This document shows positions 25,856 to 35,622 of a stretch of DNA of 64,000 nt, piece by piece. A program made the translations under genes and the position numbers. The stretch's first letter is position 1. Every line of letters begins with the position of its first letter. The DNA is from Trichocoleus sp. (GTDB taxonomy: Bacteria > Cyanobacteriota > Cyanobacteriia > Elainellales > Elainellaceae), in NCBI GenBank assembly GCA_036702865.1, contig DATNQD010000088.1:20052-84051 (forward strand). The letters run 5' to 3'. The notes under the pieces were generated by a model. That model saw nothing but the letters and a program-made list of their open reading frames with translations. It was not told the origin of the DNA and did not search any database.

Positions 25856-26937
25856 ATAAGCAACAGTTAATCACAGAGCTGCAAACTCATGGGTTAAAGC
25901 TAGTTGAATCAGTCGGTGCATCTGGACGGAAAGGCGGCGCGGGTCCTTCTGATCATAAAGCGGTGATGGTTGAAGATACAACGGTGATGGTGCCAATTTT
26001 CAATCACTCAGCAGCAGCATCACCTTACCGTGTGAAAGTTGGAGCTTCACCAGAGGAGATGGTTTTGGAACTGAATGGAGAAGCAATTTCCGCAATTCAG
26101 TTTCCGCACCAGCCCAAGTTTTATAGCCTATCAACGGCTGACGGAATTCCTTACTCGAAGATTGCGCTGTTGCATAGCCGAGACGTCCTGGCGACCACGG
26201 TGCTGCAAACCTGTATGCGATATAGCGATTCAGCAACCTCTTGCCAGTTTTGCGCGATCGGGCAATCGCTGGAAGCAGGCAGAACCATTGCACGGAAAAC
26301 TCCAGCTCAATTAGCAGAAGTGGCAGCAGCAGCGGTGCAGTTGGATGGCATCAAGCAAGTTGTGATGACGACCGGAACACCCAACACCAGCGATCGAGGG
26401 GCTGCCTATCTGACTGAATGTGCGAAGGCAATTAAAGCTGCGGTCGATATTCCCATTCAAGCTCAATGTGAACCTCCTGATGATTTTATCTGGTTCGATC
26501 GCCTCAAAGCAGCAGGCGTGGATAGCTTGGGGATGCATTTAGAAGCGGCTGATCCGCAGGTGCGAGCAAGGATTATGCCTGGTAAAGCCTCCGTACCGTT
26601 GGACTACTATTTTGAGGCATTTGCTGCTGCCGTTCGGGTTTTTGGCTGGGGACAGGTCAGTACTTATCTCCTGGCAGGCTTAGGCGATAGTCTAGAAACG
26701 CTGGTGGCGATGTGCGATCGGCTAATCAAAATTGGTGTTTATCCTTTTGTTGTACCGTTTGTGCCCATCACTGGAACACCGCTGGAGAATGCACCTGCGC
26801 CGAAGAGTGAGTTTATGTTTACGCTCTATCAGCAAGTTGGCGGTTTGTTAAAACAGGCAGGCATGTCGTCAGCCGAAATTAAGGCAGGATGCGCGAAATG
26901 TGGTGCTTGCTCTGCACTTTCAAGCTTTGAGAGCTAG
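25852..26937 (+). CDS. Radical SAM protein, MSMEG_0568/Sll0785-like (Nit1C cluster)
   Basis: A 361-residue radical SAM-like enzyme. The cluster-binding cysteines are in [18 protein letters not shown] (Cys121, Cys131, Cys134), a CX9CX2C spacing rather than the standard CX3CX2C. The C-terminus has a further CAKCGAC (Cys347, 350, 353), which may hold a second iron-sulfur cluster. The [12 protein letters not shown] and QCEPPDDF blocks fit the barrel. It belongs to the conserved Nit1C set (NitD). Reaction unknown. Confidence 0.88.
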   Translation: MNKQQLITELQTHGLKLVESVGASGRKGGAGPSDHKAVMVEDTTVMVPIFNHSAAASPYRVKVGASPEEMVLELNGEAISAIQFPHQPKFYSLSTADGIPYSKIALLHSRDVLATTVLQTCMRYSDSATSCQFCAIGQSLEAGRTIARKTPAQLAEVAAAAVQLDGIKQVVMTTGTPNTSDRGAAYLTECAKAIKAAVDIPIQAQCEPPDDFIWFDRLKAAGVDSLGMHLEAADPQVRARIMPGKASVPLDYYFEAFAAAVRVFGWGQVSTYLLAGLGDSLETLVAMCDRLIKIGVYPFVVPFVPITGTPLENAPAPKSEFMFTLYQQVGGLLKQAGMSSAEIKAGCAKCGACSALSSFES

Positions 26938-27028
26938 GTCACAGAGGGCAGGGAATTCAAGCGTTGGGGTTTGGAGTTGAGTGAACCAGAACAGGTTTGA
27001 GGTTCTCTGGCAAGCAGGAGGTTTATCG

Positions 27029-27535
27029 ATGACAATGCAACGATACGCTTTTAAGCTGGCAGTCTCGTCCAGTGAGATTGATGCATATTTTAGTCTGCGT
27101 CAGGCTATCTTTTGTGAAGAGCAAGGTTTGTTTACTGACAGTGATGTGGATGAGATCGATCGCACTGCTTATCCGATCGTGGCAATGACAGCGGATACAC
27201 ATCAGGTGGTCGGTGTAGTGCGAATCTACGAAGTGGAACCAAGGGTTTGGTATGGTGGCAGGTTGGGAACCCATGCAGACTACCGTAAAGGTTGGCAGAT
27301 TGGTAAAGGGCTGATTCATCAAGCAGTGACAACCGCAAATGCCTGGGGCTGTCAGCAGTTTCTCGCGACGGTGCAGCTACAAAATGTGCGATTTTTTCAG
27401 CGGCTTCACTGGCAGTCATTGGAAGAAATCATGATTTGCGATCGTCCTCATCACTTGATGCAGGCTGATCTTGACTTCTATCCTCCAAATGCTGAACCTC
27501 GTCCAGTGTTGGCGCTAGAAAGAGAGGCGTCCTGA
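27029..27535 (+). CDS. GNAT N-acetyltransferase, MSMEG_0567/Sll0786-like (Nit1C cluster)
   Basis: A 168-residue GNAT-fold acyltransferase. It begins MTMQRYAFKLAVSSSEIDAYFSLRQAIFCEEQGLF; the acyl-CoA loop region reads RLGTHADYRKGWQIGKGLIHQA. ATG 27029 is chosen because AGGAGG lies eight bases upstream; a GTG at 26981 is in frame but lacks this. Its stop overlaps the next start by one base (TGATG), showing coupling. Substrate unknown; it corresponds to NitE of pseudomonad clusters. Confidence 0.88.
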   Translation: MTMQRYAFKLAVSSSEIDAYFSLRQAIFCEEQGLFTDSDVDEIDRTAYPIVAMTADTHQVVGVVRIYEVEPRVWYGGRLGTHADYRKGWQIGKGLIHQAVTTANAWGCQQFLATVQLQNVRFFQRLHWQSLEEIMICDRPHHLMQADLDFYPPNAEPRPVLALEREAS

Positions 27536-28491
27536 TGTTGTTATCCCTTGCTGCCAAACTCCAACAATCACTGAATCTGCTCCAAAAACAGGACATTCAA
27601 ACAGCGTCACAGGCATTAGGGCGAGTAGTGCCAGATTCAGCAATTTTGCTAGGGGACGATTGTGCTGCCATTCCAGATGCAGAAGGCTATTTGTTATTTG
27701 CGGCAGAAGGGATGTTACCGCAGTTGGTGGAAACAGAACCCTGGTTTGCAGGCTGGTCTGCTGTGATGGTGAATGTGAGTGATATTTATGCGATGGGAGG
27801 TCGTCCGATCGCCGTTGTCGATACCATTTGGAGCCAGTCTACAGAAAGTACCGATTTGATTTGGCAGGGGATGAAGGCAGCATCTCAGACCTATCAAGTC
27901 CCGATCGTCGGTGGGCATACCAATTGCCATAGCCCCTACAATGCTCTATCTGTCTCAATTTTAGGGCGTGCCAAACAGCTCATTACCAGCTTTAATGCTC
28001 AACTTGGCGATCGGTTATTAGTCGCAGCAGACTTTTGCGGCAAACCCCATGCTAAATATCCTTTTTGGGATGCTGCTACCACCGCTGACCCCATGCAACT
28101 GCGGCGGAATCTGGCGCTCTTACCCCATCTTGCTGAAGCTGGCTTATGTGATGCAGGTAAAGATATCAGTATGGGTGGAATCATCGGTACAATGCTGATG
28201 CTGCTTGAAACTTCCAACTGTGGCGCAATCTTAAACCTTGATCACATTCCCTGCCCCCCCAATCTTCCACTCGATCGCTGGCTCGTTAGCTTTCCCAGCT
28301 ATGGATTCCTCCTGAGTGTGCGTCCTGAAAACACTGCCGCTGTTCAGTCTTGCTTTCAAGAACAGGGCTTGGTATGCGAAGTCATTGGAGAAGTGCAGCC
28401 AACTCAACAACTGGTGCTGCGATCGGGTCAGGAATCAGTCGTGTTTTGGGATCTGGCTCAGCAAAAGCTGACGGGATTCGGAAGCGGGTAA
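27535..28491 (+). CDS. AIR-synthase-like protein, Sll0787-like (Nit1C cluster)
   Basis: A 318-residue protein of the PurM/HypE/ThiL fold. ATP-binding landmarks are ILLGDDCAAIPDAEGYLLFAAEG (residues ~37-60), NVSDIYAMGGRPIAVVDTIW and GKDISMGGIIGTMLMLLE. It is the cluster member equivalent to Sll0787 (NitF). It probably uses ATP to activate an amide or carbamoyl-type substrate by analogy with the fold; the actual substrate is not known. Confidence 0.88.
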   Translation: MLLSLAAKLQQSLNLLQKQDIQTASQALGRVVPDSAILLGDDCAAIPDAEGYLLFAAEGMLPQLVETEPWFAGWSAVMVNVSDIYAMGGRPIAVVDTIWSQSTESTDLIWQGMKAASQTYQVPIVGGHTNCHSPYNALSVSILGRAKQLITSFNAQLGDRLLVAADFCGKPHAKYPFWDAATTADPMQLRRNLALLPHLAEAGLCDAGKDISMGGIIGTMLMLLETSNCGAILNLDHIPCPPNLPLDRWLVSFPSYGFLLSVRPENTAAVQSCFQEQGLVCEVIGEVQPTQQLVLRSGQESVVFWDLAQQKLTGFGSG

Positions 28492-28578
28492 TGAGTGATA
28501 GATCACAGCTTCTATAGCCAGCCTCATAATTCCCAACATCAGGAAGTATTGATCGCCTAATCTCTGCCCTTGTCCCTC

Positions 28579-29718
28579 ATGCTCCGAATTGCTTTATTCA
28601 CCTACTCCACTAAGCCGCGCGGCAGCGTCATTCATACGCTAGAGCTTGCTGAAGCGCTGCATCAGTTGGGGCATCAGGTTTGTGTTTATGCACTAGACAA
28701 AGATGGGCAGGGATTTGATTATCCGTTGTCTTGCAAGTATCAACCCGTTCCGGCTCAACCTGGATCACCTGACATTGACAGACTAATTCAGCAAAGGATT
28801 CAAGAGTTTGTTACTTTCCTAAATCAATCACGTCAGACTTATGATATTTATCATGCTCAAGACTGTATTAGCGCGAATGCTCTAGCGATTTTGCGGCAGA
28901 ATCAACAAATCCGTCATTTTGTTCGAACCGTTCACCATATTGAGGATTACAGCAGCGTTTATCTGCGTCACTGCCAGGATCGATCGATTCGAGAAGCTGA
29001 TCTGTGTTTGTGTGTCAGCGAAACATGGCAGACCGAGCTACAACAGCACTATCAAATTAACGCGCCGCGAGTGATCAATGGCGTGAACTTAAAGCGATTC
29101 TCGCCCATTTTAGATGGATCAGAAGATGCCCTCAAAGCGCAATGGAACTTAAACGGTTCTCCGCTTTATCTAACCGTTGGTGGCATTGAACCCCGCAAGA
29201 ACTCCATTCGTTTACTTCAGGCTTTTGCCCAGGTGCTTCAGAAATATCCCCAGGCTCAATTGGTGATTGCAGGGGGCGCAACCTTATTTGACTATCAATC
29301 TTACCGGGATGATTTTTTTGCCCTGGCTGACGAATTAGGGATCAACCTTGGACAGTCCTTAGTGGTAACGGGTGTTCTATCAGATACTCAACTCCCTGCC
29401 CTGTATCGGATTGCAGACGCGTTTGTCTTTCCCTCGGTTAAAGAAGGTTGGGGATTAGTGGTTTTAGAAGCGATCGCCTCTGGTCTGCCCGTCATCACCT
29501 CGAATCAATTTCCCTTTACCGAATTTCTTTCAACCCATCAGGCGCTCCTAGTAAACCCTGGCTCTCCCCCTGCCATTGCCCAAGCCATGCAAGATATCCT
29601 TCACCCCGATCGTGCCTATGCTTTAGTCAAACAAAGCGCCTCAATTCCCAATCATTACACCTGGGAAAGCTCTGCCCACCTGCACCTGACCTACTATCAG
29701 ACCCTACTAGCCTCTTGA
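28579..29718 (+). CDS. Glycosyltransferase, MSMEG_0565-like (Nit1C cluster)
   Basis: A 379-residue GT4-type glycosyltransferase. The N-terminal acceptor domain begins MLRIALFTYSTKPRGSVIHTLE; the C-terminal donor domain has LTVGGIEPRKNSIRLLQAF and FVFPSVKEGWGLVVLEAIASG, the usual EX7E region binding the nucleotide sugar. ATG 28579 is preferred to the in-frame TTG at 28570. It lies 87 bp after the AIR-like gene. A glycosyltransferase of this subfamily is found in many Nit1C clusters, suggesting a glycosylated product or carrier. Confidence 0.88.
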   Translation: MLRIALFTYSTKPRGSVIHTLELAEALHQLGHQVCVYALDKDGQGFDYPLSCKYQPVPAQPGSPDIDRLIQQRIQEFVTFLNQSRQTYDIYHAQDCISANALAILRQNQQIRHFVRTVHHIEDYSSVYLRHCQDRSIREADLCLCVSETWQTELQQHYQINAPRVINGVNLKRFSPILDGSEDALKAQWNLNGSPLYLTVGGIEPRKNSIRLLQAFAQVLQKYPQAQLVIAGGATLFDYQSYRDDFFALADELGINLGQSLVVTGVLSDTQLPALYRIADAFVFPSVKEGWGLVVLEAIASGLPVITSNQFPFTEFLSTHQALLVNPGSPPAIAQAMQDILHPDRAYALVKQSASIPNHYTWESSAHLHLTYYQTLLAS

Positions 29719-29762
29719 TCTCCGTTCTCTACTCCCCATACACACCTATCCCCCTTCCCGCT

Positions 29763-30059
29763 ATGCCCGAAATCCGCTTCCGCATCCAATGGCCCGACGG
29801 TTCTCAAGAAACCTGCTACTCTCCTTCTTTAATCGTCAAAGACTATTTCACTCCGAAGCAGGCGTATGATGTAGATGATTTTGTCCAGCGATCGCGCACA
29901 GCCCTCAACATTGCCAGCGATCGAGTCCAGGCAAAATACGGTAGACCTTGCGGATTGGCTTTAGGGCAACTGCGAGAAATCGAAATGAAAGCAGCTCAAT
30001 ATCATCATCTGCCGCAAGCACAGGTACAGGTGATTGAATTTATTGAGTCGTCGTTTTAG
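29763..30059 (+). CDS. MSMEG_0570-like small protein (Nit1C cluster)
   Basis: A 98-residue protein starting MPEIRFRIQWPDGSQETCYS with KDYFTPKQAYDVDDFVQRS in the middle, matching the small nitrogen-starvation-response protein family that ends Nit1C clusters. The frame is open far upstream into the glycosyltransferase gene, but homology begins at ATG 29763, 44 bp after that gene. Function unknown. Confidence 0.85.
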   Translation: MPEIRFRIQWPDGSQETCYSPSLIVKDYFTPKQAYDVDDFVQRSRTALNIASDRVQAKYGRPCGLALGQLREIEMKAAQYHHLPQAQVQVIEFIESSF

Positions 30060-30709
30060 TAAGGGATAGGAAGTAGAGGGTAAGAAATATTGCAGTCAAC
30101 AGAGAGCCTGTTCTAAAGTTCGATTGCTCATGCTGTTCTCAATTCTTAAGGTAGCTGCGATCGCTGGAAACTTTTTAATCGGTTCTGAAGTCATGTTGCC
30201 CATTTCAAATTTTTGCTTCACAAGTTTGAAATAACGACTGCTTTGGAAACTTGGCATTGCTGAATAAAGAGATAAGGTTGCGAATTGCATTCCTGCATTG
30301 CTCCCTAAATCTCCTGATTCTAAGGAACTTTGAAGACTTGTTCTTTCCAAAGCTAGAGGGCTAGTAAGGCGAATCATGCTGAGATTTAGCAATGCGGAAA
30401 CTTTTGCTCCACTCCTGAGTCAAAGGATGTGAGGTTGGAATTTGCAGGCGATGTCTTGTTCAATCTTTTTAAGATTCAAGATTGTTTTTTACGATGTGAT
30501 AGAGCAAATTAAAGATTAATAATCCGGAAACAAATTCATCTTCTTTCAGGTCATCTATCTCATCAGGCAAAACAATATTAGAGTTACATCACTCATATTT
30601 TTTCAGGAACTTAGATTGAACGAAGTTGTCATCTACCCCATCAGTTAGTCATTGCATTAACGCTCTTCAAATCATTCCCAAATCTATCAATCTTCTCCGA
30701 GGACCTATC
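30060..30709. other. Intergenic region after Nit1C cluster
   Basis: 650 bp. It holds repeat copy A (30254-30395). The remaining sequence is AT-rich and shows no clear ORF or RNA gene; the promoter of the S-layer-type gene must lie at its right end. Confidence 0.5.
30254..30395 (+). repeat. Dispersed repeat, copy A
   Basis: 142 bp bounded by GCATTGCTGAAT and, inverted, GCATTGCTAAAT (11 of 12 match). The interior shares GATAARGYTGCGAAT, TTCCTGCATTGCTC and GAAGACTTGTTC with the copy at 60584. No transposase is encoded, so it is MITE-like. A 98-codon minus-strand frame crosses it but looks non-coding. Confidence 0.75.
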
Positions 30710-31984
30710 ATGAAATCTACCATGCGTCGGATTGCTGCCGCTGCCGCAGCGACCACTACTGCTGCCGTGAGCATCCTATCTGCTGTTCCGACTTTTGCAG
30801 GGCAGTTTGGGCAAAAGGAAGTTGATCAAAGTAAGTTCGTTGCAGTTGCTTCCCCATTTCAGGGTGGTAATGCACACCAGTTATTGATCATTGAACAGGT
30901 TTCCAGTGCCCGTCCTTGCTGGAACGAAGTGGGTGCAGCTCCGGTAAAAGTTGACCCCCTTTTGACCACCTTTGACTTCACCGGAATTTGCGGACGCAGC
31001 ACCGATAGCAATGGATATTCGATTCGTGTGAATGGTGAGGATTTGGGTCTGCAATACAGTCTGCGGGTTGTCAAAAAAGATAACGACATGCTGTTGGTCG
31101 GTGCACCGCGCGATCGCTCCAAGCCTACCTTTCTACTGGGTCACACAAACGGCGTCAGCAATGACTTTGCCAAAATCAGCCTTGAACCCGGCTGGAAATT
31201 CACGAAGCGGATGTATGGCGAGAGCGTTCTGGGTCACGTTTATTTGACTTATGAAGGGGCAACCGTTCCCACAACAACCGCAGTCGGTGGCAGCAGTTCA
31301 GGTGGCGGCACAACGCCCGGTGGAACTGTAACTCCTCCAACACCTCCAGCAAACAATGGCGGAACACCTTCCCGCTTCAGCGATACGAGAGGTGATATCT
31401 ATGTTGCAGAGATCGATCGTGCAGTGCAAATGGGCTTCATCTCTGGCTTTGAAGACAATACCTTCCGTCCCCAGGCACAACTGACGCGCGAACAGCTCGT
31501 TTCGATGGTGTTGGATGCACTGCGATCCTTACCCAACTCGCGGTTAACTATTCCAACTCAAGCAGGTAGCAATCCTTATGCGGATGTTGAGGCTTCTCGT
31601 TGGAGTGCAGCTAAGATTCAACTTGCGAAGCAGAACAACATTGTTAGCGGCTACGAAGATGGGACGTTCCGTCCAACTCAGCCTGTGACTCGCGCCGAAT
31701 TGATGGCAGTGTTGCGCCGTGCGGGTGAATATGCAAAATCTCTGCAAGGACAGCAGCCGCAACTGCAAGGCAACCGTCCGGCAACCACATTTGCTGATAC
31801 GGGTAGCCACTGGGCAAACGGGCTGGTTAGCCAGATGTCTTCCTTCTGTGGTGTTGCTTCTCCGCTGAACGAGCAAGGAACCACTTTCGCTCCGGATACT
31901 GCGGCTCAACGCAACTATGCAGCAGCAGCAACCCTGAGACTGTTGAACTGTGTTAGCCCTCAACCAACGACTGCACAAAAGTAA
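30710..31984 (+). CDS. DUF3747 and SLH-domain outer-envelope protein
   Basis: A 424-residue exported protein. The signal peptide (MRRIAAAAAATTTAAVSILS with cleavage after TFA) leads to a DUF3747 domain (about 35-185, beginning FGQKEVDQSKFVAVASPF). A Gly/Thr/Pro linker (SSGGGTTPGGTVTPPTPP) follows, then two clear and one weaker SLH domain, for example DIYVAEIDRAVQMGFISGFEDNTFRPQAQLTREQ. SLH domains bind peptidoglycan-linked polymer, so the protein probably tethers DUF3747 at the cell wall. ATG 30710 follows CCGAGGACC, a usable Shine-Dalgarno, and precedes the signal peptide; the frame opens earlier at 30626. Confidence 0.88.
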   Translation: MKSTMRRIAAAAAATTTAAVSILSAVPTFAGQFGQKEVDQSKFVAVASPFQGGNAHQLLIIEQVSSARPCWNEVGAAPVKVDPLLTTFDFTGICGRSTDSNGYSIRVNGEDLGLQYSLRVVKKDNDMLLVGAPRDRSKPTFLLGHTNGVSNDFAKISLEPGWKFTKRMYGESVLGHVYLTYEGATVPTTTAVGGSSSGGGTTPGGTVTPPTPPANNGGTPSRFSDTRGDIYVAEIDRAVQMGFISGFEDNTFRPQAQLTREQLVSMVLDALRSLPNSRLTIPTQAGSNPYADVEASRWSAAKIQLAKQNNIVSGYEDGTFRPTQPVTRAELMAVLRRAGEYAKSLQGQQPQLQGNRPATTFADTGSHWANGLVSQMSSFCGVASPLNEQGTTFAPDTAAQRNYAAAATLRLLNCVSPQPTTAQK

Positions 31985-32041
31985 GCTGTACAGGACGATC
32001 GTTCTAACGCTCAAGTAACAATTTTGTGACGCTGTATCATG

Positions 32042-32074
32042 ATTGGGTGAGTAAATCTGCTTACCCAATTTTTT
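32042..32074 (+). terminator. Rho-independent terminator
   Basis: ATTGGGT and ACCCAAT pair around a 14-base loop, followed by TTTTTTC. It lies 57 bp after the stop of the SLH protein gene. Confidence 0.75.
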
Positions 32075-32284
32075 CATTTACTCGTTCTATAAAGAACTGT
32101 AAGCGATCGTTAAAGGATGTCACGTTTTACGCCATTTCGGAGATGTGCTGTCTAACATAAATACTAGAGATTCAAAACCGCTCAGCAACCCGATAAGTAT
32201 AAATGCTGTGCATATAATAAGCAAAAGCCCAGGCTACTCATTAGTCTGGGTTTGTTAGTTTGAGTTATTTGTTTTAGTGAGTCA

Positions 32285-32382
32285 GCATTACTAAATCCGG
32301 GCATGATTCGCCCCGCTGCTTCTCAAAATTGGAAAAACCAGAACTTAAATCTGCCAAGACTGGGGAGTTTTGGGGGCAATGC
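32285..32382 (-). repeat. Dispersed repeat, copy D (truncated)
   Basis: GCATTACTAAATC...GCATGATTCGCC at the left edge matches the inverted end of copy A (GCATTGCTAAATC...GCATGATTCGCC). GGGGGCAATGCAG matches its interior GGGAGCAATGCAG. The other terminus is degenerate or lost. Confidence 0.6.
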
Positions 32383-32464
32383 AGTCGAAAAATTGGATGA
32401 TCAGAAATTTTGGCTCAGCCGGCCTGTTGCCTGATAATATTGCCATCCTTCTGCCCTCAAGCTC

Positions 32465-33469
32465 ATGATCTCCAACAGCTCCGAACCTGCTCCTAGCTCA
32501 ACTTCTTTGTTACAGCCAGCCACCCTGCAAAAGATACTGCAAGATTTGCATCTGAAACATCAACCCTTGCGATCGGGTACGTTAGCAAGCTACATCCCAG
32601 AATTGGCAAAGATGAATCCAGATTGGTTCAGTATTTGCGTAGCAACTACAACTGGGCAAACCTATCAGGTTGGTGATTTCGAGCAAATGTTCACCATTCA
32701 ATCGATTTCTAAAGTGTTTGTATATGGGTTAGCGCTGGAAGATCATGGGCGAGAAAGCGTGTTGTCTAGAGTAGGGGTTGAGCCAACGGGGGATGCATTT
32801 AATGCGATCGTTCTGGATGAGCAGTCGAAACGTCCCTACAATCCCATGGTGAATGCGGGCGCAATTGCCATAACTAGCCTGATGAAAGGCAAAGGTGCAA
32901 CAGAGCGGCTCAACCGAATGGTGGCAATGTTCGAGCGATACATTGGGCATGAAACGTTTATTGACATGCCAACCTTTATGTCTGAACGAACAACCGGACA
33001 TCGGAACCGGGCAATGGCACATCTCATGCTCAACTTCGGCATGATTGACGAAAAGATTGACGAAGCACTTGACCTCTACTTTCAGCAATGTTCACTGCTG
33101 GTCAACTGTCAGGATTTAGCCATCATGGCAGCAACACTGGCAAACCGGGGGGTTAATCCCATCACTGGCACTCGGGCTGTGCCTGCCTGCTATATCCGCG
33201 ATATTTTGAGCGTGATGTATACCTGTGGGATGTACAATTTTGCGGGCGAATGGACATACCGCGTGGGACTGCCTGCCAAAAGTGGGGTCAGCGGCGGCTT
33301 AATTGTCGTTGTCCCCGGACAAATGGGTATTGCTGTCTTTTCACCGCTGCTCGATCGCCGGGGGAATAGCGTGCGTGGCGTCAAAGTTTGTGAAGATCTA
33401 TCGCGAGAACTGGGGCTACATCTCTTCGATTGCTCACTGCTGCACTGCACAACTCATTCACCTGAATAA
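32465..33469 (+). CDS. glsA: Glutaminase (serine-dependent beta-lactamase-like fold)
   Basis: A 334-residue glutaminase hydrolysing glutamine to glutamate and ammonia. The nucleophilic SxxK motif is in [13 protein letters not shown]; other landmarks are [38 protein letters not shown] and GMNF-like MLNFGM. Length is usual. It lies 2.4 kb after the nitrogen-related cluster, but no NtcA box is seen in its upstream region. Confidence 0.95.
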   Translation: MISNSSEPAPSSTSLLQPATLQKILQDLHLKHQPLRSGTLASYIPELAKMNPDWFSICVATTTGQTYQVGDFEQMFTIQSISKVFVYGLALEDHGRESVLSRVGVEPTGDAFNAIVLDEQSKRPYNPMVNAGAIAITSLMKGKGATERLNRMVAMFERYIGHETFIDMPTFMSERTTGHRNRAMAHLMLNFGMIDEKIDEALDLYFQQCSLLVNCQDLAIMAATLANRGVNPITGTRAVPACYIRDILSVMYTCGMYNFAGEWTYRVGLPAKSGVSGGLIVVVPGQMGIAVFSPLLDRRGNSVRGVKVCEDLSRELGLHLFDCSLLHCTTHSPE

Positions 33470-33484
33470 ACACACCCCAATCAA

Positions 33485-33510
33485 CAAAAAAACCTCCCAG
33501 ATTAGGAGGC
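33485..33510 (-). terminator. Rho-independent terminator
   Basis: Read on the minus strand, GCCTCC and GGGAGG flank a short loop and are followed by TTTTTTTG. It ends the DUF4278 gene and could also stop glsA from the other side. Confidence 0.8.
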
Positions 33511-33557
33511 ATTGAATATGATGATGCTCAAGTTGAGCGACCCAAACTAGACCCAAA

Positions 33558-33992
33558 CTATGGGTTAATTTGACGTAGCTCAGATTCCAACAAACGCATG
33601 AGTTGTTCATCACCTCGCGCTTGAGCAATCTGAATGCGACGTTGCAGGTTTTTGAGCAAGTTTGCCTGATGAACTTTTGCCACATAGCGGCGTGGCATGG
33701 TTGCCGGAACAGATTCGCCCGACGCTAGACCCGCAGGACGAGCCGTCGTGGTTGTCCCTTCAGCATCTCGGCGCACCTGATATGCAGTCCCCCGGTAAAG
33801 TAACTCATACTCGGCGGGCATTGGTGCTCCAGTCGATCGGGCGTTAGGGTCAATACTGTAGGTTTGCCCACGGTAGATCAAGGTGTAGGGTGCTTGAGCC
33901 GGGGTTGATCGAGAAGGACGACCAGCATTGTGTGCGCGAGAAGGCGCAGGGTTGTAGTCGTATGTAGCGCCACGGTAAATCAGTTTCATCAT
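33558..33992 (-). CDS. DUF4278 domain protein
   Basis: A 144-residue cyanobacterial protein with three copies of the short beta motif LIYRGATYDY, LIYRGQTYSI and LLYRGTAYQV (residues ~4, ~38 and ~68), the hallmark of DUF4278. The linkers are Ala/Pro/Ser-rich. The C-terminus (about 110-140) is a basic helical segment. Function unknown; the family is often stress-responsive in cyanobacteria, which the sequence does not show. The start may be either of two consecutive ATG codons. Confidence 0.85.
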   Translation of the reverse strand: MMKLIYRGATYDYNPAPSRAHNAGRPSRSTPAQAPYTLIYRGQTYSIDPNARSTGAPMPAEYELLYRGTAYQVRRDAEGTTTTARPAGLASGESVPATMPRRYVAKVHQANLLKNLQRRIQIAQARGDEQLMRLLESELRQINP

Positions 33993-34222
33993 CGCTTCTC
34001 CAAATAAGTTCGCGGGAAATTAATGGAAGAGAAGCGCGTTCCTTCAGGTTTAAGCCTTACTTCCGTCCCACCTAAGCATTAGAACCAGATCGGAGCTAGA
34101 GGGGATGAACGAATTTTCTTCTGTATTCAAATATACTGTTTTGCTCTAAAAACGAGTATCACCCGAAGGGATTAATTTACATTCCTCCATTTGTCACGCT
34201 GCCGACCATCACCTCAAGACCG

Positions 34223-34261
34223 CTCTCTCACCCAACTCCCTCACCCAACTCTCTCACCCAG
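34223..34261. repeat. 13-bp tandem repeat
   Basis: Three head-to-tail copies of CTCYCTCACCCAR lie just downstream of the SDR gene. Composition is pyrimidine-rich on the plus strand; no coding role. Confidence 0.7.
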
Positions 34262-34286
34262 TCTCATCCCTCTCCTGTCTCCTGCT

Positions 34287-35042
34287 TTATCTGCAATAGC
34301 TCGCACCATTCACATCCACAATTCCACCTGTCAGAAACACCGCTTCTTTTGAAGCGAGAAACAGAATTGTATGAGCAACTTCCTCCGGTCTGGCGACTCG
34401 CTCCATTGGGCTTTGCTGCCGAATTGCCTCTCCCGCTGGGCTGTCTAGCAAACTACGCGCCATTTCTGTTTCCACAAATCCCGGTGCAACAGCCGTGACA
34501 GCAATATTGTAGGGGGCAAGATATTGCGCTAAAGATTGGCTCAGAGCATTGAGACCTGCCTTACTTGCACCATAAGCAGTTGCCGTTGGTTCCCCGCGAA
34601 ATGCTCCTCTAGACGTGACGTTAATAATCCGTCCAGAGCGGCGTTCCATCATGTGACGCGCAACACAATAGGCAACGTTCGCGGCTCCCATCAAGTTAAT
34701 TTGCCAGGTGCGCTGCCAGATCGTTTGCCAATCTGTATAACTTGTATCTGCCAGAGGGTGTTCTTCATATATCCCAGCATTGTTCACAACAACATCTAAA
34801 TGTCCCAGCGAATCGATCGCCCCTGCCACCATCTGTTCAATTGCGATCGGGTCTGTCAGGTCTGCCTGAACGAGGATTGACTCGTTGGGTAGCATCGCTT
34901 GAAGCTGCTGTGCTGCTTGCTGTTGCTGATGATAATGAAGAGCTACCCGTGCCCCTGCCTCCGAAAACGCGATTGCAGTTGCCTGCCCGATGCCGCCCGA
35001 TGCTCCTGTAATCAGCACTGTCTTGGTCTGGAAGTTCAGCAT
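34287..35042 (-). CDS. Short-chain dehydrogenase/reductase (FabG-like)
   Basis: A 251-residue SDR. The NAD(P) motif TGASGGIGQATAIAF is at about 11-25; VVNNAGIYEEH is near 86; the active-site residues are in INVTSRGAFRGEPTATAYGASKAGL (Ser, Tyr and Lys of YGASK). The C-terminal block is FLTGGIVDVNGASYCR. It resembles 3-oxoacyl-ACP reductases but stands alone, so the substrate is open. The ATG at 35042 is convincing. Confidence 0.92.
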   Translation of the reverse strand: MLNFQTKTVLITGASGGIGQATAIAFSEAGARVALHYHQQQQAAQQLQAMLPNESILVQADLTDPIAIEQMVAGAIDSLGHLDVVVNNAGIYEEHPLADTSYTDWQTIWQRTWQINLMGAANVAYCVARHMMERRSGRIINVTSRGAFRGEPTATAYGASKAGLNALSQSLAQYLAPYNIAVTAVAPGFVETEMARSLLDSPAGEAIRQQSPMERVARPEEVAHTILFLASKEAVFLTGGIVDVNGASYCR

Positions 35043-35214
35043 TGTTTCCCAAATTTCAAATCAAAAGAAGCACATCACAGTGTACTCCTCCGTTTGTCTT
35101 TGCATGGGAGAGCCTGTGGTTGAATTTGAGGGGACGATCGCTGATGCACCACTGTTTCACATCACCAATGATTGCCATGCGATACACTGAAAGCAATTGC
35201 TTGGAGTAATACAA

Positions 35215-35622
35215 ATGGCACGCGCAAACGGAGCCAAGACAGAAGTGGAACAGCCATCCTTGGCAGTAGACGAGGAAGTGACAGCGGTAGAGCCTGTTCA
35301 ACCTCCAACTGATGCTCAGGAAATTGATGATTGCTTAAATGCTTTGAAAGCTTTACTGAGTACAGTTGAAAAGCTTCAAAAAGTGAGACAGGAAGTTGGA
35401 GACATCAAACCACTCGTTGTCAGAATGCTCGAGGGCGAGATTATGTCTGGGAACGACCTGGAACAGCTTAAAGTTGGGGTAGGCGGTTTATCGCGCTTAG
35501 TTCGTGCCTACACTGACCATCAGACGGCTTTAACCAATGCTCAACCTGCCAGAACCCTGCTCGATCAGGTCCTTAAAGGGGCAGATCAAAAAGGGGCAGA
35601 TCAAAGCCGCAAGGAAGCCTGA
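35215..35622 (+). CDS. Conserved hypothetical protein
   Basis: A 135-residue acidic, helical protein starting MARANGAKTEVEQPSLAVDE. The central part (DDCLNALKALLSTVEKLQKVRQEVGD) looks like a coiled coil. The tail has a small tandem repeat, KGADQKGADQ, encoded by duplicated GGGGCAGATCAAA. I do not recognise a family. ATG 35215 has GGAG nine bases upstream. Confidence 0.6.
   Translation: MARANGAKTEVEQPSLAVDEEVTAVEPVQPPTDAQEIDDCLNALKALLSTVEKLQKVRQEVGDIKPLVVRMLEGEIMSGNDLEQLKVGVGGLSRLVRAYTDHQTALTNAQPARTLLDQVLKGADQKGADQSRKEA

Larger units (their letters stand above)
31985..32464. other. Intergenic region with terminators and repeat copy D
   Basis: 480 bp. It holds the terminator above, a second terminator-like hairpin CCCAG...CTGGG followed by TTTGTT (about 32229-32256) with no gene feeding it from upstream, and a truncated dispersed repeat (32285-32382). 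The second hairpin might end a short unannotated transcript from about 32080; nothing else supports that. Confidence 0.45.

Noticed and set aside
30096..30392. 98-codon minus-strand frame
   Set aside because: It crosses dispersed-repeat copy A, has no Shine-Dalgarno, and its composition matches the non-coding repeat.
31544..32077. 177-codon minus-strand frame at the end of the SLH gene
   Set aside because: It runs antisense through the SLH domains and the terminator, with no recognisable domain.
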